From contig CP070709.1 of NCBI GenBank assembly GCA_020350305.1, positions 257,872 to 262,912 on the forward strand: a DNA stretch of 5,041 nucleotides, written 5' to 3'. The translations under genes were made by a program, and so were the position numbers. Position 1 is the first letter of the stretch. Each line of letters starts with the position of its first letter. Shown piece after piece: positions 4,971-5,041 of the stretch. The notes under the pieces are model-generated. The model was not told where the DNA came from, ran no database searches, and saw only the letters and a list, made by a program, of their open reading frames with translations. This DNA comes from Candidatus Bathyarchaeota archaeon. GTDB taxonomy: Archaea; Thermoproteota; Bathyarchaeia; Bathyarchaeales; Bathyarchaeaceae.

Positions 4971-5041
4971 TTATTTCTTGCTGCCTACGTCCGTTAGTCT
5001 CTGTTGTCCAGCGCCAGTTAACTCCCAAACGTAGGACCTCT
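4971..5041 (-). CDS. C-terminal fragment of a possible winged-helix regulator (partial)
   Basis: The - strand frame entering from the right edge reads RSYVWELTGAGQQRLTDVG and ends SKK before TAA (4971-4973). The pattern 'x-Y-x-W-E-L-T-x-x-G-x-x-x-L' is typical of the wing and last helix of small archaeal winged-helix transcription regulators, in which 'Y.LT.kG...L' recurs. Only 22 residues are visible, so the family call is tentative. It converges with the membrane protein gene that ends at 4939. Confidence 0.5.
   Translation of the reverse strand, partial: RSYVWELTGAGQQRLTDVGSKK

Noticed and set aside
4971..5041. Possible tRNA at the right edge
   Set aside because: No cloverleaf arms or TTCGA-like T-loop can be assembled, and the - strand reads as a plausible protein C-terminus.

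Overview
The window looks archaeal, probably from an uncultured Thermoproteota lineage such as Bathyarchaeia. The evidence is a 58-residue archaeal-type Sec61-beta/SecG subunit, an Sm-like protein, TATA-like elements about 25-45 bp upstream of genes, frequent GTG/TTG starts with GAGG-type ribosome binding sites, and small 'zinc ribbon plus membrane segment' proteins of a kind I associate with Bathyarchaeia. The lineage call rests on recalled protein style, not on a search.

Layout. Positions 1-52 may hold the last residues of an upstream gene. A divergent Sm-like protein (121-399, +) converges with a short gene for the protein-translocation subunit SecG (406-582, -). A 231-bp spacer (583-813) carries a strong TATA-like element followed by a perfect 17-bp palindrome placed like a repressor operator. 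Downstream on the + strand lie a DUF488 protein (814-1257) and a MazG-type nucleotide pyrophosphohydrolase with a cysteine-rich tail (1308-1595), probably co-transcribed. A new promoter near 1646 then serves a 39-residue zinc-ribbon protein (1691-1810). It is followed in the same frame, after a single TGA and one codon, by a second zinc-ribbon protein with two membrane segments (1814-2134).

The - strand from 4310 to 2045 holds a two-gene unit: a cobalamin-binding radical SAM protein, then a multi-pass membrane protein with conserved-looking His/Cys motifs. The end of the membrane protein gene overlaps the zinc-ribbon gene tail-to-tail by 90 bp. A four-segment membrane protein is transcribed divergently from the radical SAM gene (4451-4939, +). 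The window ends inside the C-terminus of what may be a winged-helix regulator (4971-5041, -).

How the genes may relate: SecG and the Sm-like protein are household genes. DUF488 and MazG may form a small nucleotide or stress-related unit. The radical SAM and membrane-protein pair is the least explained part and could act on a membrane-associated substrate. I saw no CRISPR array, insertion sequence, rRNA or tRNA. The points most worth a second look are the in-frame tandem zinc ribbons, the radical SAM/membrane protein pair, the promoter palindrome, and the short secG gene lying opposite a misleading longer open frame.
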